From Wurfbainia villosa (Eukaryota; Streptophyta; Magnoliopsida; Zingiberales; Zingiberaceae): DNA of 64,000 nucleotides. The first letter of the stretch is position 1. Each line of letters opens with the position of its first letter. Shown here piece by piece: positions 54,715-64,000 of this stretch. The stretch covers positions 23,057,928-23,121,927 of the forward strand of contig CM045989.1 in the NCBI GenBank assembly GCA_025175895.1, given 5' to 3'. The position numbers and the translations under genes were made by a program. Below the pieces are notes generated by a model that made no database searches, was not told the DNA's origin, and worked only from the letters and a program-made list of their open reading frames with translations.

Positions 54715-55328
54715 AAATTAAGAAGCGAAAGAGTAGGACATAGAAGAAGGTTCAACTTTCGTGGGAAGAAAATAGGACATTCTAGAACTCCATGAACTTA
54801 TTCCATCTAGAGGCCGCAAAGTAGGGGATAATAACTCGAAGGGGTTGTGGGCCCACGTGATAGGAGTAACCCATTGACAGCAATCTCCTGAGCTCTACTG
54901 ATCCGAAAGGAATTCTCTAAATTGGATAAGTAATTCTCGTGTAGTACCAAAAGTTCACCGAGATTAAATGAGGTGATCCACCGACAAGATCAATCATAGA
55001 GAACTTAGGAACATAAGTAGCCAACATGTTCAACATCATATAGGTGAAACCGAAATCCTAGAATCCCTTCTGAACTTGAGTTAACCCTTTTTTTTGCTCC
55101 GCATGACACCAACCCTCGAGCTTTATCCGTTACAAATATTAGACTAGAATAATTTTCAACACCGAGATTTAGTTCAGACAATCTAACCCACTAAATAAAC
55201 TGGTAATTGAATATCAGTCCCTATGGGATCGATATTATTTTATTATTTGACGACAACCGTACACTTGCAGGAGTTGAGCGCAAGTAGATCTTTGGATTCA
55301 CATTTGAGGAATCAGTTTGCATGCATCA
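54715..55328 (+). mobile_element. 3' LTR of Athila, right part
   Basis: Continues the LTR interrupted at 35429, collinear with about 20010-20615 (AGTAGGACAT, GGGGTTGTGGGCCCACGTGA) and ending GCATGCATCA. Confidence 0.85.
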
Positions 55329-56648
55329 AGTTTTTGCTTTGACACCTGGCCGCGTCTCACCGCTGTAAGGGTCGTGCGACATCGTACGATTTAAGCGGAT
55401 TTCTCCAAAGACGGACGACGCTCGTGTGAATTTCACACGGTCGTGCCTTCTTCCAGATGAATCTCCAGAATGTGAATTTCACACGGTCGTGTCGCACCAC
55501 TATAAATTCGAGGCGATAGATTTTCCGTGCATTTATGGAAAGTCAGGGTTGCCTCTATATATAGGAAGGCTTACCATACAACAAATGCGACAACAAATGC
55601 CCTAAAAAGCATCAAGAGCTCGTAAATTGGAGGAGGAAAAGAAGGAGATTCCAAGCTGACGTTGGGAGTTCATCCATAGAGGAGCACCCAAGATGCTTCT
55701 TCAGCCAAAGCAGAGCGTATTTTCTTGTAAACACAGACAACCTTGGTTGTATTACTTTCCTTTCAATGTCTTGTATTCGTTTCTCATTGTGTATGGAGTA
55801 AATTTCTAGATTCTAGGATTAGAGAGTAAACGTATGTATGTTGAACTTTGTCATGCAATGAATTCTAAGTTTTTCTGATTTTATTTGCAACCTATGTTTC
55901 CTAGTTTGATGAAGATGAGTGGTTTTGCTCTTATTCTACTATGCATAATTGATGTGGGTGTCAAAAGTATTCATAGCGAAATCTAGGGGAATCTAAGGAA
56001 GAATCGAAAAGTTACTTTTCCCCAAAAATCGTAGAAACTAAGACGTGAAAGAGTAGGACATGGAAGAAGGTTCACCTTTCGTGAGGAGAAAACGGGGACA
56101 TCCTAGAACTCCATGAACTTATTCCATCTAGAGGTCGCGAAGCAGGAGATAACAACTCGGAGGGGTTGTGGATCCACGTGACAAGGGTAACGCATTAATA
56201 GCAACCTCTTGAGCTCTGTTGATCCAAAAGGAATTCTCTAAATTGGGTAGACAATTCCTGTGTAGTACCAAAAGTTCACAGGGATTAAACGAGATGATCC
56301 ACCCGCAAGATAAATCATAAAGAATTTAAGAACATAAGTAGCCGATATGTTCAACATCATATAGGTGAAACTGAAATCCTAGAATCTCTTCTGAACTTGA
56401 GTTAACCCTTTTTCTTGCTCCGCATGACACCAACCCTCGAGCTTTGTCCATTACAAATATTAGACTAGAATAATTTCCAACACCGAGATTTAGTCCAGAC
56501 AATTTGAACCACTAAATAGACCAGTAATCGAATATCAATTCCTGTGGGATCGATATTATTTTATTACTTGACGACAATCGTGCATTTGCAAGAGTTGAGC
56601 GCAAGTTGATCTTTGGTTCACAATTGAGGAATCGATTAGCGTGCATCA
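55329..56648 (+). mobile_element. Extra partial Athila LTR after a truncated primer site
   Basis: AGTTTTTG, the start of a primer site, is followed at about 55337 by sequence matching the LTR from position ~330 onward (AGCGGATTTCTCCA at 55395; GTGTGAATTTCACACGG). It runs to GCGTGCATCA at 56648 and then leaves the element. So a third, 5'-truncated LTR follows the second with almost no interior. Confidence 0.8.
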
Positions 56649-57929
56649 GAAACACATCATCTAATTCAAAGAATTATAATCGATATCAAAACCTCCCTGA
56701 CAAATGATGATGAGGTTTGGGAATTGCAGGCTAGGAATATTTGATTGAGACCCAAACTGAAGCCCAAATCAATTTATGTTGAAAGCCTTCTCAGATGCTA
56801 AGATACAACCAATTCCAATGCTCAGTCGGCCAATAAACTAACACAGATTTTTCCAAATGTCAAACATTTTAAGGAAATCACACTGTAATCATCAAGTGTC
56901 CTAAACAATCAAAATTTCAGCCGTAGGTAGTAGGCAATCGCCAATTGCATAGAGCATATGTGATAAGAGGACAGTAGTTTGCATTAAAATAAGATAGATT
57001 GATAATTAAAAGAATAATTTGAAGAATATTTCACATATTTAAAAAAATCTATTAACAAATATGCACATATTAAAAGAGGAGAATTTGTGATTAAAGAGGA
57101 AATATAGGAAAGAGAAGTTGATGAACAAGAAGATAGGCTCGCTGCCCAAACGTAGAAACTTGAAGAGAAGTCAGGAAATTAATTGGTTCACACACAACAG
57201 ACTACTAGTTTTAAACATGTGGGCTAACAAGTCAGGAAATTAAATGGTTCACTTCTAAACGCGCAAATTATGCAATAGGAAGTTTGATTAAATCAGTTGA
57301 ACACGTTGTTTTGTCCGGCGTCTATAAGAATAACGACAATAAAAAATGTTTCGAGTTGCGAAATCTTCACCCTTTTCCTCCTGCAATTAATACATCCAAA
57401 CCCAGTCTGACGTAAGCGTCAGGGAGTGCTACATCACTGGCACGTTCCCAATTCTAGGCGGCGTTCCTTTTTTTTTGTGTTTTGCATATCTTTCAGTGTT
57501 GACATCCTTCACCATCAGATCTCCACGCTCATCACTTTCATGTTGTAAATGTAAGAAACCTAAATTTACCGATAAAATTGTGCGCCATTCCTTTCCGCAG
57601 ATACAATGGACAAAGTTCTCAACTATTTTAGAATGAAAAGCAGAGTTTACCTAAAAAATAATGGGATCATTTTCGTTGATAACCATGCAAAGAAAACGTT
57701 TTTTTTTAATCTAAAAAACGACATGCATCTGAAAGCAAGGCAAACACATGAAAGTTATAATTCTAGACACCCAGCGGTCGAATCAAGCAATCAATTCGAG
57801 ACGGATCGGGCAAGAGTAAAACGAACTCATCCAAGGCAGATCCAGTTTACAAAGAAAAAAGTAGAGCAGATCTAAAGTGGCAAAGGGGAAGAAAATAAAA
57901 AAGACTAATCAAGAAGGAAATATCAGTAC
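56649..57929 (-). other. Host part of DnaJ intron 1 near exon 1
   Basis: Follows the Athila element and ends at the donor GTACTG. AT-rich, with no gene supported. A plus-strand reading of 89 codons (57606-57875) has no recognisable domain. Confidence 0.6.
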
Positions 57930-58079
57930 CTTCTCGGGGTCGCTGCCCTTGTCGGGATGGTTCTTGATGGCAGCCTTCCGGTAGGCCATCTTGAGATCGT
58001 CCTGCGAGGTGCTCTTGGGCACCCCTAAGATTTCATAGTACCGCTTGTTGTCGCTCTTCTGTGGAGCCCTTCCGAACAT
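57930..58079 (-). pseudogene. DnaJ exon 1 (J domain start, HPD motif)
   Basis: Fifty codons from ATG at 58077-58079. It reads MFGRAPQKSDNKRYYEILGV, then helix II with MAYRKAAIKNHPDKG. HPD, needed to stimulate Hsp70 ATPase, is intact. The exon ends exactly at a codon boundary with GAGAAG/GTACTG. The second half of the J domain lies 39 kb away at 18519-18681. By itself this exon is undamaged. Confidence 0.9.
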
Positions 58080-58339
58080 CTCCGTAGCTAAACCTAGCTC
58101 TCTCGATCGGAGGCCTTCAGATCCAACAGGAAATCACAGGATTCCAGCGCCAATCTCCTCCTCCCAGCTCGCTGTCCAGATCGAAGAAGAAGGGGAGGAC
58201 GAACCCCGGATCGGACGGGAGCGGTCAAGAGTGACTTTGTCCAAGCAGCGGTGAGAAGTACTCTGAGGTGGGATATTTGCACATACCGCCCTCCAGTTCA
58301 TTTTCAGTTGTTAGCCCCTCATCTTTCCATAATTAGATC
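58080..58339 (-). other. 5' leader and upstream flank of the DnaJ gene
   Basis: Contains the leader (minus strand ...GTTTAGCTACGGAG before ATG). No clear TATA box. The 8-bp duplication of the MITE ends at 58339. Confidence 0.5.
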
Positions 58340-59115
58340 TAGAGCTGTCAAACGGACCGACCCATAGCGGGGCGGGTCAATCCGTCGTAAACTCAATATT
58401 TAGCGGAGAGGGGCGGGCCGACCCGCCATCTCGGCGGGTTGAGAAATTTTCAACCCAACCCAACCCAAGGCGGGTTGCGGGTTAGGCGGGCCAACCCGCG
58501 GGCCACATAAATTTTAAAAATATATTTAAAATTACTACGGTGTTGAGAGCTTGAGGTAATGATTTGTAAGACAGATAGAGTACCATGATTAAAAAAATAA
58601 ATATTTGAAGTAACTAAAATCTTATAATTATGATTCAATTATCGACTTACAAAATTAAGTACCGATATTTTTGATTCCTTTCCAATGTTCTAAAATATTT
58701 AAATCTTGATAATATGTAAATGTAAATTTTTACTCTTTCAAATAGAGATTAAATTGAGATTTTTTAACTTGGGTAATTATTTGATTTTGATATGTTATTA
58801 TTTAGTATATTGATTAGAATAGTAGTGACAAGATAATAAAAAGTAATTAGAGTATAAAAAATATTCTTTTGTTCTTTACTCTTAACTTCTTTTATTCTTT
58901 GTTGAGGTGTATGTGTGATAGAAGAAGATTGTAATGGTGAAAAATTTATCTTTTGACATTTCTCAACTCATGCCAATCACTACTACGGCCAACCCGTGAC
59001 ACAGAACTCCCGTTAGCCGCTAAAATGACGGGTTGATAAAAGTTCAATTCAACCCGCTTAAATTGTTTGGCGGGACGGGCCAACCCGACGGACCTCACCC
59101 AACTTGACAACTCTA
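58340..59115. mobile_element. hAT-type MITE with GC-rich ends
   Basis: Ends TAGAGCTGTCAA and, inverted, TAGAGTTGTCAA. Flanked by the perfect 8-bp duplication ATTAGATC (58332-58339 and 59116-59123). GGCGGG(T/C)C(A/G)ACCCG-type motifs near both ends are inverted to each other. The 776-bp element has an AT-rich middle and no transposase. Confidence 0.88.
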
Positions 59116-59123
59116 ATTAGATC

Positions 59124-59396
59124 CCTTCTTTTTTATATGTTTTCGAATTCTTAGTTCTTAGCCCCTCGTTTGTGAAGCTTTCTATGCCCTTGTTTTCGAA
59201 ATTGAGCAGCAGTTTTTGCTGCTAAAATGACTTGTTTTAAACTATCGAAATCAATCGAGTCATTGCTCCAGACATATCGGTTATTTCTCTCGTCTTCATT
59301 CTTGGTTAGAAAATATATTTTGAATAGTGAGACCGTGGAGGAATATGCACGATAAACATACGAATTCTTTACACCAGTTGATTATGGACAACCCTA
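59124..59396 (-). other. 3' flank of the mTERF gene
   Basis: Non-coding, expected to hold the 3' untranslated region. Nothing else recognised. Confidence 0.5.
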
Positions 59397-60302
59397 TTAA
59401 AGCTGCGTGTTCTTCTCCATCAATTCCTTGAACTCCTCTTCGGTGCTCTTCAGCATCACTGACAATGGCATCGTATGCATCCCCCTCCGGCACAGCTCCT
59501 CGTGACGCGGCTTGATCCTCTTCTCCAAGCTGAACGCGAAGTACTGGGGGAACTCCTTCAGCTCCTCCACCCGCCGCCCCATCTCCTTATCCAAATACTC
59601 GAACTTGGGCTTGAAGTTCCTCTCGATGCTGAAGGTGAACAGCCCGGGGCATCGCAGCACCATCGCCGCCGCGTCTTCCTGGCTCAGCCCGAGGCCGACG
59701 AGGAAGTCCAACTTGGGCATGAGCGTGCGGTCGACGCTGGAGACGAGGAGGACGGGCTCGTGGTGGGCGAGCCAGGCGAGGTCGTGGAATCCCAGGCGGC
59801 GGAGGTAGAGCAGGGCAGGGCGGAGCTGGTGCGGGATGCTGGAGGCCAGGAGTCGGGGGCACTTGTTTACGACGCGGCGATGGTCGGTGGGGGGGACGCC
59901 GAGGTCGCGGGAGAGGAAGGCGAATACGGGGGCGAGGTCGGCGGGGACGGAGGCGGTGAGGACGGAGGGGCACATGCCGAGGATGCGGGGGAGGTCCTTG
60001 TGGTGTAGGCCCTTGGAGAGGAGGAAGGAGATGATCGAGTGAACAGAGTGGAGAGAGGCAGCGCGAAGGGCGGGGTTGAGAGCGAGGGCGCGGCCGGCGT
60101 CGACGCCCAGCACCTCGAGGCTCAGGATCTTCTCCTTGAGGTGGAGGGGGAGGTCTGGAGGAGGGAGGGGGAAGTGGACTTGGTTGGGGGTCGGGGAAGG
60201 CGATGCGACGAGGGAGGGTGGCTTGGTGGGCGGTGGGTTTGCTGTAAACTTGCTGCCACCGGCACCGGCGGCTGCGGCCGCGCAGAGTGGGTGGAGCGGC
60301 AT
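59397..60302 (-). CDS. mTERF-family protein, probably chloroplast, intronless
   Basis: A single open frame of 301 codons. The N-terminal ~50 residues are Ala/Pro/Ser-rich, consistent with an organelle transit peptide. Then come repeated mTERF units: ILGMCPSVLTASVPADLAPV, VVNKCPRLLASSIPHQLRPA, LAHHEPVLLVSSVDRTLMPK, MVLRCPGLFTFSIERNFKPK and FPQYFAFSLEKRIKPRHEEL. Such helical repeats bind organelle nucleic acids and act in transcription termination or RNA processing. Length and the FPQYFAFSLEKRIKPRH signature recall the short MTEF1/SOLDAT10-like plastid proteins, but the exact member is not certain. GC-rich coding with no breaks; looks functional. The start is the first ATG of the frame. Confidence 0.88.
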   Translation of the reverse strand: MPLHPLCAAAAAGAGGSKFTANPPPTKPPSLVASPSPTPNQVHFPLPPPDLPLHLKEKILSLEVLGVDAGRALALNPALRAASLHSVHSIISFLLSKGLHHKDLPRILGMCPSVLTASVPADLAPVFAFLSRDLGVPPTDHRRVVNKCPRLLASSIPHQLRPALLYLRRLGFHDLAWLAHHEPVLLVSSVDRTLMPKLDFLVGLGLSQEDAAAMVLRCPGLFTFSIERNFKPKFEYLDKEMGRRVEELKEFPQYFAFSLEKRIKPRHEELCRRGMHTMPLSVMLKSTEEEFKELMEKNTQL

Positions 60303-60510
60303 GATGATTATTGGCGGCGGAACGGAGGAACAGCTGAGAGGAATTGGGGAATAAAAAACAACCTTTATCTTTTGTTGATGGCAAAGGGCGACGAGGCTCG
60401 TACGTGGCAGAATTCTGAAAGATGATTGATGGATTGGATTACATGGATAATAGAAAAAAAAACAAGACGTACAATGTCAATGACAGCAACGGCGGCGTGA
60501 TCTGTCAAGA
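60303..60510 (-). other. Promoter region of the mTERF gene
   Basis: Short spacer upstream of the mTERF start and beside the syntaxin-like fragment. No clear TATA box was found. Includes AT-rich runs. Confidence 0.4.
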
Positions 60511-60941
60511 TTAAAGAATAGGAGTCGATAGAGAGAAGAAGAATGCAAAGCTCAAATTCACGGTGATAGTTAACACGGCCGCGGCGGCGACGGCGGCGGC
60601 GGCGGCAGCGACGGCGGAGGAGTTGGCGCGGCCGACGTTGGCCTCGATGTCGTCCATCTGCTGGCCCTGTGCCTCCACAAACACCACCATGGATACGAAC
60701 ACCCGTCGCAGCCCTACCAGGCTGCGGCCCGACAACTCGTCCGCATCCCCGCGCCGCTTCTGGTCTCCGCCACCATGTTGGGCATTAGTCCCCGCCCCTC
60801 CTCGGTGGTCTGATGCATGATCCGTTCGCCCTCGCTGGATTTCACCGGAGCCTCCACCGTCGCCTTGATCTCCTGAATCGTCAAAGACACGTCCCTATCC
60901 AAGTAAGCCGACTTTACATCAGTCCCAAGGAATTTTTTCAT
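60511..60941 (-). pseudogene. Syntaxin (SYP1-type Qa-SNARE) fragment, frame-shifted
   Basis: Two overlapping minus-strand frames. The upstream frame (60941-60714) includes EEGRGLMPNMVAETRSG, which recalls the QGRG...L..I.E segment before the SNARE motif. The downstream frame (60735-60511) has LVGLRRVFVSMVVFVEAQGQ then QMDDIEANVGRANS, the second half of a Qa-SNARE motif with its zero-layer Gln (VEAQG...DDIE region). A shift near 60735 separates them. After RANS the sequence turns into an Ala run and a hydrophobic end instead of the usual Lys-rich linker and membrane anchor. It is a degraded fragment, not a gene. Confidence 0.55.
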
Positions 60942-62363
60942 AAATTCGAAAAACGAAATTAAAGCTTTACATTCGATTCGATATCACCACTAATTTGAAC
61001 GCGCTGACGAATTCTGAGAGCACACGACATGTTCTTATATTTTTTTTTAAGCAATATCTAAACTCGATTAATTCTAAAGACCATCGATTTTATTTTATAA
61101 ATTTTGTTATCGATCGATAGATTATAATAAAAGATATTCACGTGAACAGTTCAACAATTATAATTGTTCTTAAGTTTTCACGATATTTAAAGAAAAATTC
61201 TATAAATACATAACGACTCAAAATCGAACAATAAATATTTTAGAGTCTAACTGAATACTCTACCACTGTACCAAATATCAAACTCCTATGTCCCGATCTA
61301 ACAATTCAATGGGAGTCTCCTTATTATTTATCATCAAATTTATTCAATTAAATACATTTAAGCCATTGTATTCTTAAAACTTCCTCCTTTGATCAATCTG
61401 ATGAGCTCCTAATGTAATACCAAGGGTTATATAGTTTTTAAATTTTTCTTTAAATTAAATTATTATTTACAAGTTACAAGCTATCAAACATACTTAACAT
61501 AAGTTATACTATCAAATTATCATAATATTATGATTAGACCTAATCACAATAAAAGAATAATTATTTAAACATTCTTAACAATTTTGATAATTGATAATTT
61601 ATTTACATAAGAGAATAAAAATCAACAGATGGTATAATAACATTATGAAAATAGGATGGTAAATAAATTATTGACGTTCCATTGCTACAAATGCATTTAT
61701 GTTTATGTAGTATACATAAGGTGAACTAAATATAAAAACAAATCTTAAACAATTCATTAAACTAAATGAATAATTTTGAACGTATATATTTTTAATTTGT
61801 TAATATTTATAAAAATATATATATAAATTTTTTGTAAGTAATATTCATAATAATATCCACGAACAACATTGCAAAATTTATAAATAATTTTATCGAATTT
61901 ATAAATAAATAAACTCTTCGAACAAACAAAAAACTTTTAAAATCAAACTCAATCATAAAAATATATAAATAAATAAATAATCAAATATACTTAAATTATG
62001 AACTAGATAACGCCTAAACAAAAAAAAAAATTGAACGACAATTGAAAGGACTTAATTCTTTAACTTGACTTAATATTAATTATCTTATTAAATAAGTTTG
62101 AGTCATAGAAAATGATACTGTTATAATATGACTTAGGAGCTAGAAAAAAAAATTATAATTGATAGGATGAAATCGAAGGGAAGAATCATAATATAGGATA
62201 TATGTTCTAGTCCAGCAAGACCCAACTCTGGAAATAGGCCGAGTTAATGAGATGACAACTCGGGGAAGGGAGAGGAAGTCTGGTGGTTAGAATAAAATTA
62301 GATAGTGACTCAAAAAATTGAGTCAGATTGAGGGGGAACAATTCGGAAAATCAAAGTGGGGTA
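60942..62363. other. AT-rich intergenic sequence
   Basis: No ORF, RNA or repeat unit could be supported. Short AT runs (ATATATATA near 61810, A runs near 62020) only. The right end GTGGGGTA lies beside the hAT terminus. Confidence 0.5.
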
Positions 62364-64000
62364 CAGGGGCGGATCCAGAATTTTAACTTTGGAGGGGCCG
62401 CATACTAAATGATAAAAATAATTATTATACATTGTATAAATTTTTTAATTAAAAAACACAATAATTAAAACAATAAATAGAATACACAAAATTAATATTA
62501 ATATGTTAAAAAATAAGAAAAATTAAAAGTTCCTTAAAAGATATATTTAATAAAGTATCAAATATAATTCTCTAACTAAAAGGAATTCGACATTTTTTTA
62601 AATTTTCAAAGTCTTCAATGATAATTTATATGCTTACATCTCTAGCAATTTCTCTCTCAATATATACTATTAATGCATCTGAGAGAAAAACATCCTCCAT
62701 TTTTCTTCGAAGCCTTGTTTTTACGATATTTATCGCAGAAAATGATCGTTTTGTAGTAGCAATGGAAACCGGAAGAGTAAGCATAAGAACGATGACTTTA
62801 AAAATGAGATTGTACATAACAGACTTGTTAGTCTTCACCAACCATTGACATAACTCTGAAACGGTTGAAAGGTTTTTGTAGTCAGACCCTTTGACTACAT
62901 TATATTCGTAATGCTTCAATTGCATCTCCAATTGCTCTTTTTTAGTTTTTGTAAAATCTTGGGCATAAAAATTTTTAACTAATTTGTATACATCCATAAT
63001 TCTGAAAGTCTCCGCTGCATTTTGAGGATTTAAAGCATTACTAAGAATGAGCAATTCCATAGCATCATCACTAAAGTGCCTATTAATTTCTTGCAACTGT
63101 GAATCTATCAAAGCATAAAAAAGATCTACCTGAAATCAAGAATGTCAATATTAATTAACTTGCATTAAATCCGAAGCATAAAAAAGAGGTAACCTGATAA
63201 TGATGCTTAATGGTGAGATTGTCTTGATAATGATGGGCTTGACCTCATCTATTAATATATGGAGCATTGAAATCAGGAATATCAATATTTCGAAGTTCAC
63301 AAAAAGCCTTCACTTTTATAAGTAAATCATCCCAGTTGTTATCCCTCATTTGTTAAAGTAAATTCTTGGTAGAAAATACAAGCTCCATTGCATTTATAAT
63401 ATCTTAAGACTTACTTTGTAAATCCTGACAAAGAATATCCGTGATCCCCATAATCTCTTTCATAAGATGCAAGATGAATACAAACTCAAAAGAAGTCATT
63501 TCATCATAAACAGATGTTGCATCTGCTCGTTGAGAAGGAAGCCCATCCTCCATAACCTTGAGCAATACCGTACATGATGCACTAAACATCTTAATTAGTC
63601 TTGATAAGGATCTCAAATGAGAACTCCAGTGTGTATCAGCAGCTCGCTGTAAAGTACCCATCTGATTAAGTCCACGCCCTGTCTCAAGTTCATTAATAGC
63701 AATCAAATGTGCAATGTCATCCGCATGAGCATTCTTCAATTCATCATTATGCTTACATGAAGAACCAACAATATTAACTATAAAAGTTAATTTGTCAAAA
63801 ATTGATGAATAGATGTCACATTTTTTGATGCTGCAACTAAAACCAATTGTAATCGATGAGCAAAGCAATGAACATAATAAGCACTTCTACAATATTTTAT
63901 AATCAAAGCTTGCATTCCATTAAACTCGCCCCTCCTATTACTAGCACCATCGTAGCCTTGACCTCTAATATTTTGAACATCCAAATTGTAGTGACCCAAA
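62364..64000 (-). mobile_element. 3' part of a hAT transposon, truncated by the window end
   Basis: The terminus CAGGGGCGGATCCAG is at 62364-62378, a common hAT end of plant ZMYM1/TTF-type transposons. A minus-strand transposase follows and continues past 64000. The other terminus and target duplication are outside the window. Confidence 0.8.
62626..64000 (-). pseudogene. hAT transposase with DUF4371 and dimerisation domain, 5' end off window
   Basis: In reading order: GQGYDGASNRRGEFNGMQAL and YVHCFAHRLQLVLVAASK (DUF4371, 63999-63820), a frameshift at the A6 run near 63820, then FIVNIVGSS...NELETGRGLNQMGTLQRAAD (to 63404). The frame continues with stops at 63404-63406, 63353-63355 and one near 63240 (INR-stop-GQAHHYQ). 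A 64-bp GT-AG intron (63130-63193) joins HHYQ to VDLFYALIDSQLQEINRHF. The hAT dimerisation domain ends it (LTLPVSIATTKRSFSAINIV, RRKMEDVFLSDAL; 63129-62626). The stops sit at positions where Gln or Arg is usual, which fits C-to-T decay. Confidence 0.85.

Larger units (their letters stand above)
18999..56648 (+). mobile_element. Athila-type Ty3 element carrying nested insertions
   Basis: Own sequence is 18999-23545, 30226-30872, 32325-35429 and 54715-56648, about 10.2 kb. LTRs start TGATGTGTGCAATTC. The flanks GAAAT (18994-18998) and GAAAC (56649-56653) look like a 5-bp target duplication with one change. Order: LTR, primer site, gag, protease, then an ATHILA ORF-1 gene and 3' LTR. Reverse transcriptase, RNase H and integrase are missing between 23045 and the ORF-1 start. 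An extra partial LTR lies at the right end. Confidence 0.82.
18682..57929 (-). other. 39.2-kb intron 1 of the DnaJ pseudogene
   Basis: It lies between the acceptor at 18682 and the donor GAGAAG/GTACTG at 57924-57929, phase 0. Host intron sequence is only 18682-18998 and 56649-57929, about 1.6 kb. The rest is one Athila element with other elements inserted in it. Confidence 0.85.
15566..58079 (-). pseudogene. Type I (DNAJA) J-protein gene, disrupted, 42.5 kb
   Basis: Six exons are found on the minus strand: 57930-58079, 18519-18681, a broken third exon (18175-18231, 16875-16922, 16691-16721), 16340-16616, 15984-16182 and 15566-15885. With both transposons and their duplicated target sites left out, the exons add up to 1245 bases, exactly 415 codons, with consistent splice phases. 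That fits the ~418-residue Ydj1/Arabidopsis J2-J3 type: J domain, Gly-rich linker, zinc-finger CXXCXGXG repeats, substrate-binding domain and CAQQ farnesylation box. Three in-frame stops (18679-18681, 16888-16890, 16466-16468) and two exon insertions mean no full protein can be made. Intron 1 is 39.2 kb, filled by nested retroelements. Confidence 0.9.

Noticed and set aside
57606..57875. 89-codon plus ORF in DnaJ intron 1
   Set aside because: No recognisable domain and no splice or promoter support; probably chance.
59475..60425. Plus-strand ORFs and a second minus frame from 60384
   Set aside because: They are shadows of the GC-rich mTERF gene; only the 301-codon minus frame has mTERF repeats.

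Overview
This is nuclear plant DNA, a gene-poor and transposon-rich stretch. The intron-containing genes, the NDH-assembly and mTERF genes, Copia elements with a tRNA-Met primer site, Athila and chromovirus-like Ty3 elements, hAT and Harbinger elements and tRNA-derived SINEs all point to a flowering plant. A monocot, perhaps from the Zingiberales, is my guess from the retroelement style; nothing here proves it.

Layout. 1-2072: remnants of SIRE-type Copia LTRs. 2073-11960: an old LTR of a related family, split by an 8.4-kb minus-strand gag-only retrotransposon (element D, 2748-11113, perfect CATAT target duplication) and by a SINE (11570-11803). 12823-13231: a small intact two-exon gene for a DUF3148/CRR42-type chloroplast protein. 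13682-14139: a fold-back element inside a TA microsatellite. 14687-14950: a second SINE. 15566-58079: a type I DnaJ (J-protein) gene on the minus strand, spread over 42.5 kb and dead. Its third exon carries a Harbinger-like insertion and a hAT MITE, three in-frame stop codons are visible, and its first intron is about 39 kb long.

That intron holds a nested stack. The outermost layer is an Athila-type Ty3 element (18999-56648). Inside it sit a 6.7-kb gag-only SIRE-like element (A, 23546-30220, perfect GTGCC duplication), a solo LTR of the same family (30873-32324), and a larger gag-only SIRE-like element (B, 35430-54714). Element B was itself split by a Tekay/Del-like Ty3 element (E, 41934-52048), inside which part of another LTR-like sequence lies (47120 to about 49300).

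58340-59115 is a hAT MITE in the upstream region of the DnaJ gene. 59397-60302 is an intact intronless mTERF-family gene. 60511-60941 is a broken syntaxin-like fragment. From 62364 to the window end runs the 3' half of a decayed hAT transposon with a DUF4371/hAT-dimerisation transposase.

Only the CRR42-type and mTERF genes look intact; both probably encode chloroplast proteins. The most unusual signals are: (1) clusters of the palindrome CAGTCGACTG placed just upstream of the TATA box in the LTRs of several distinct SIRE-like families, and again upstream of an extra ORF inside element D; (2) that extra ORF, shared by gag-only elements D and B; (3) the multiply interrupted DnaJ gene. CpG-rich patches of paired LTRs differ far more than their flanks, which may be real or a base-calling artefact.
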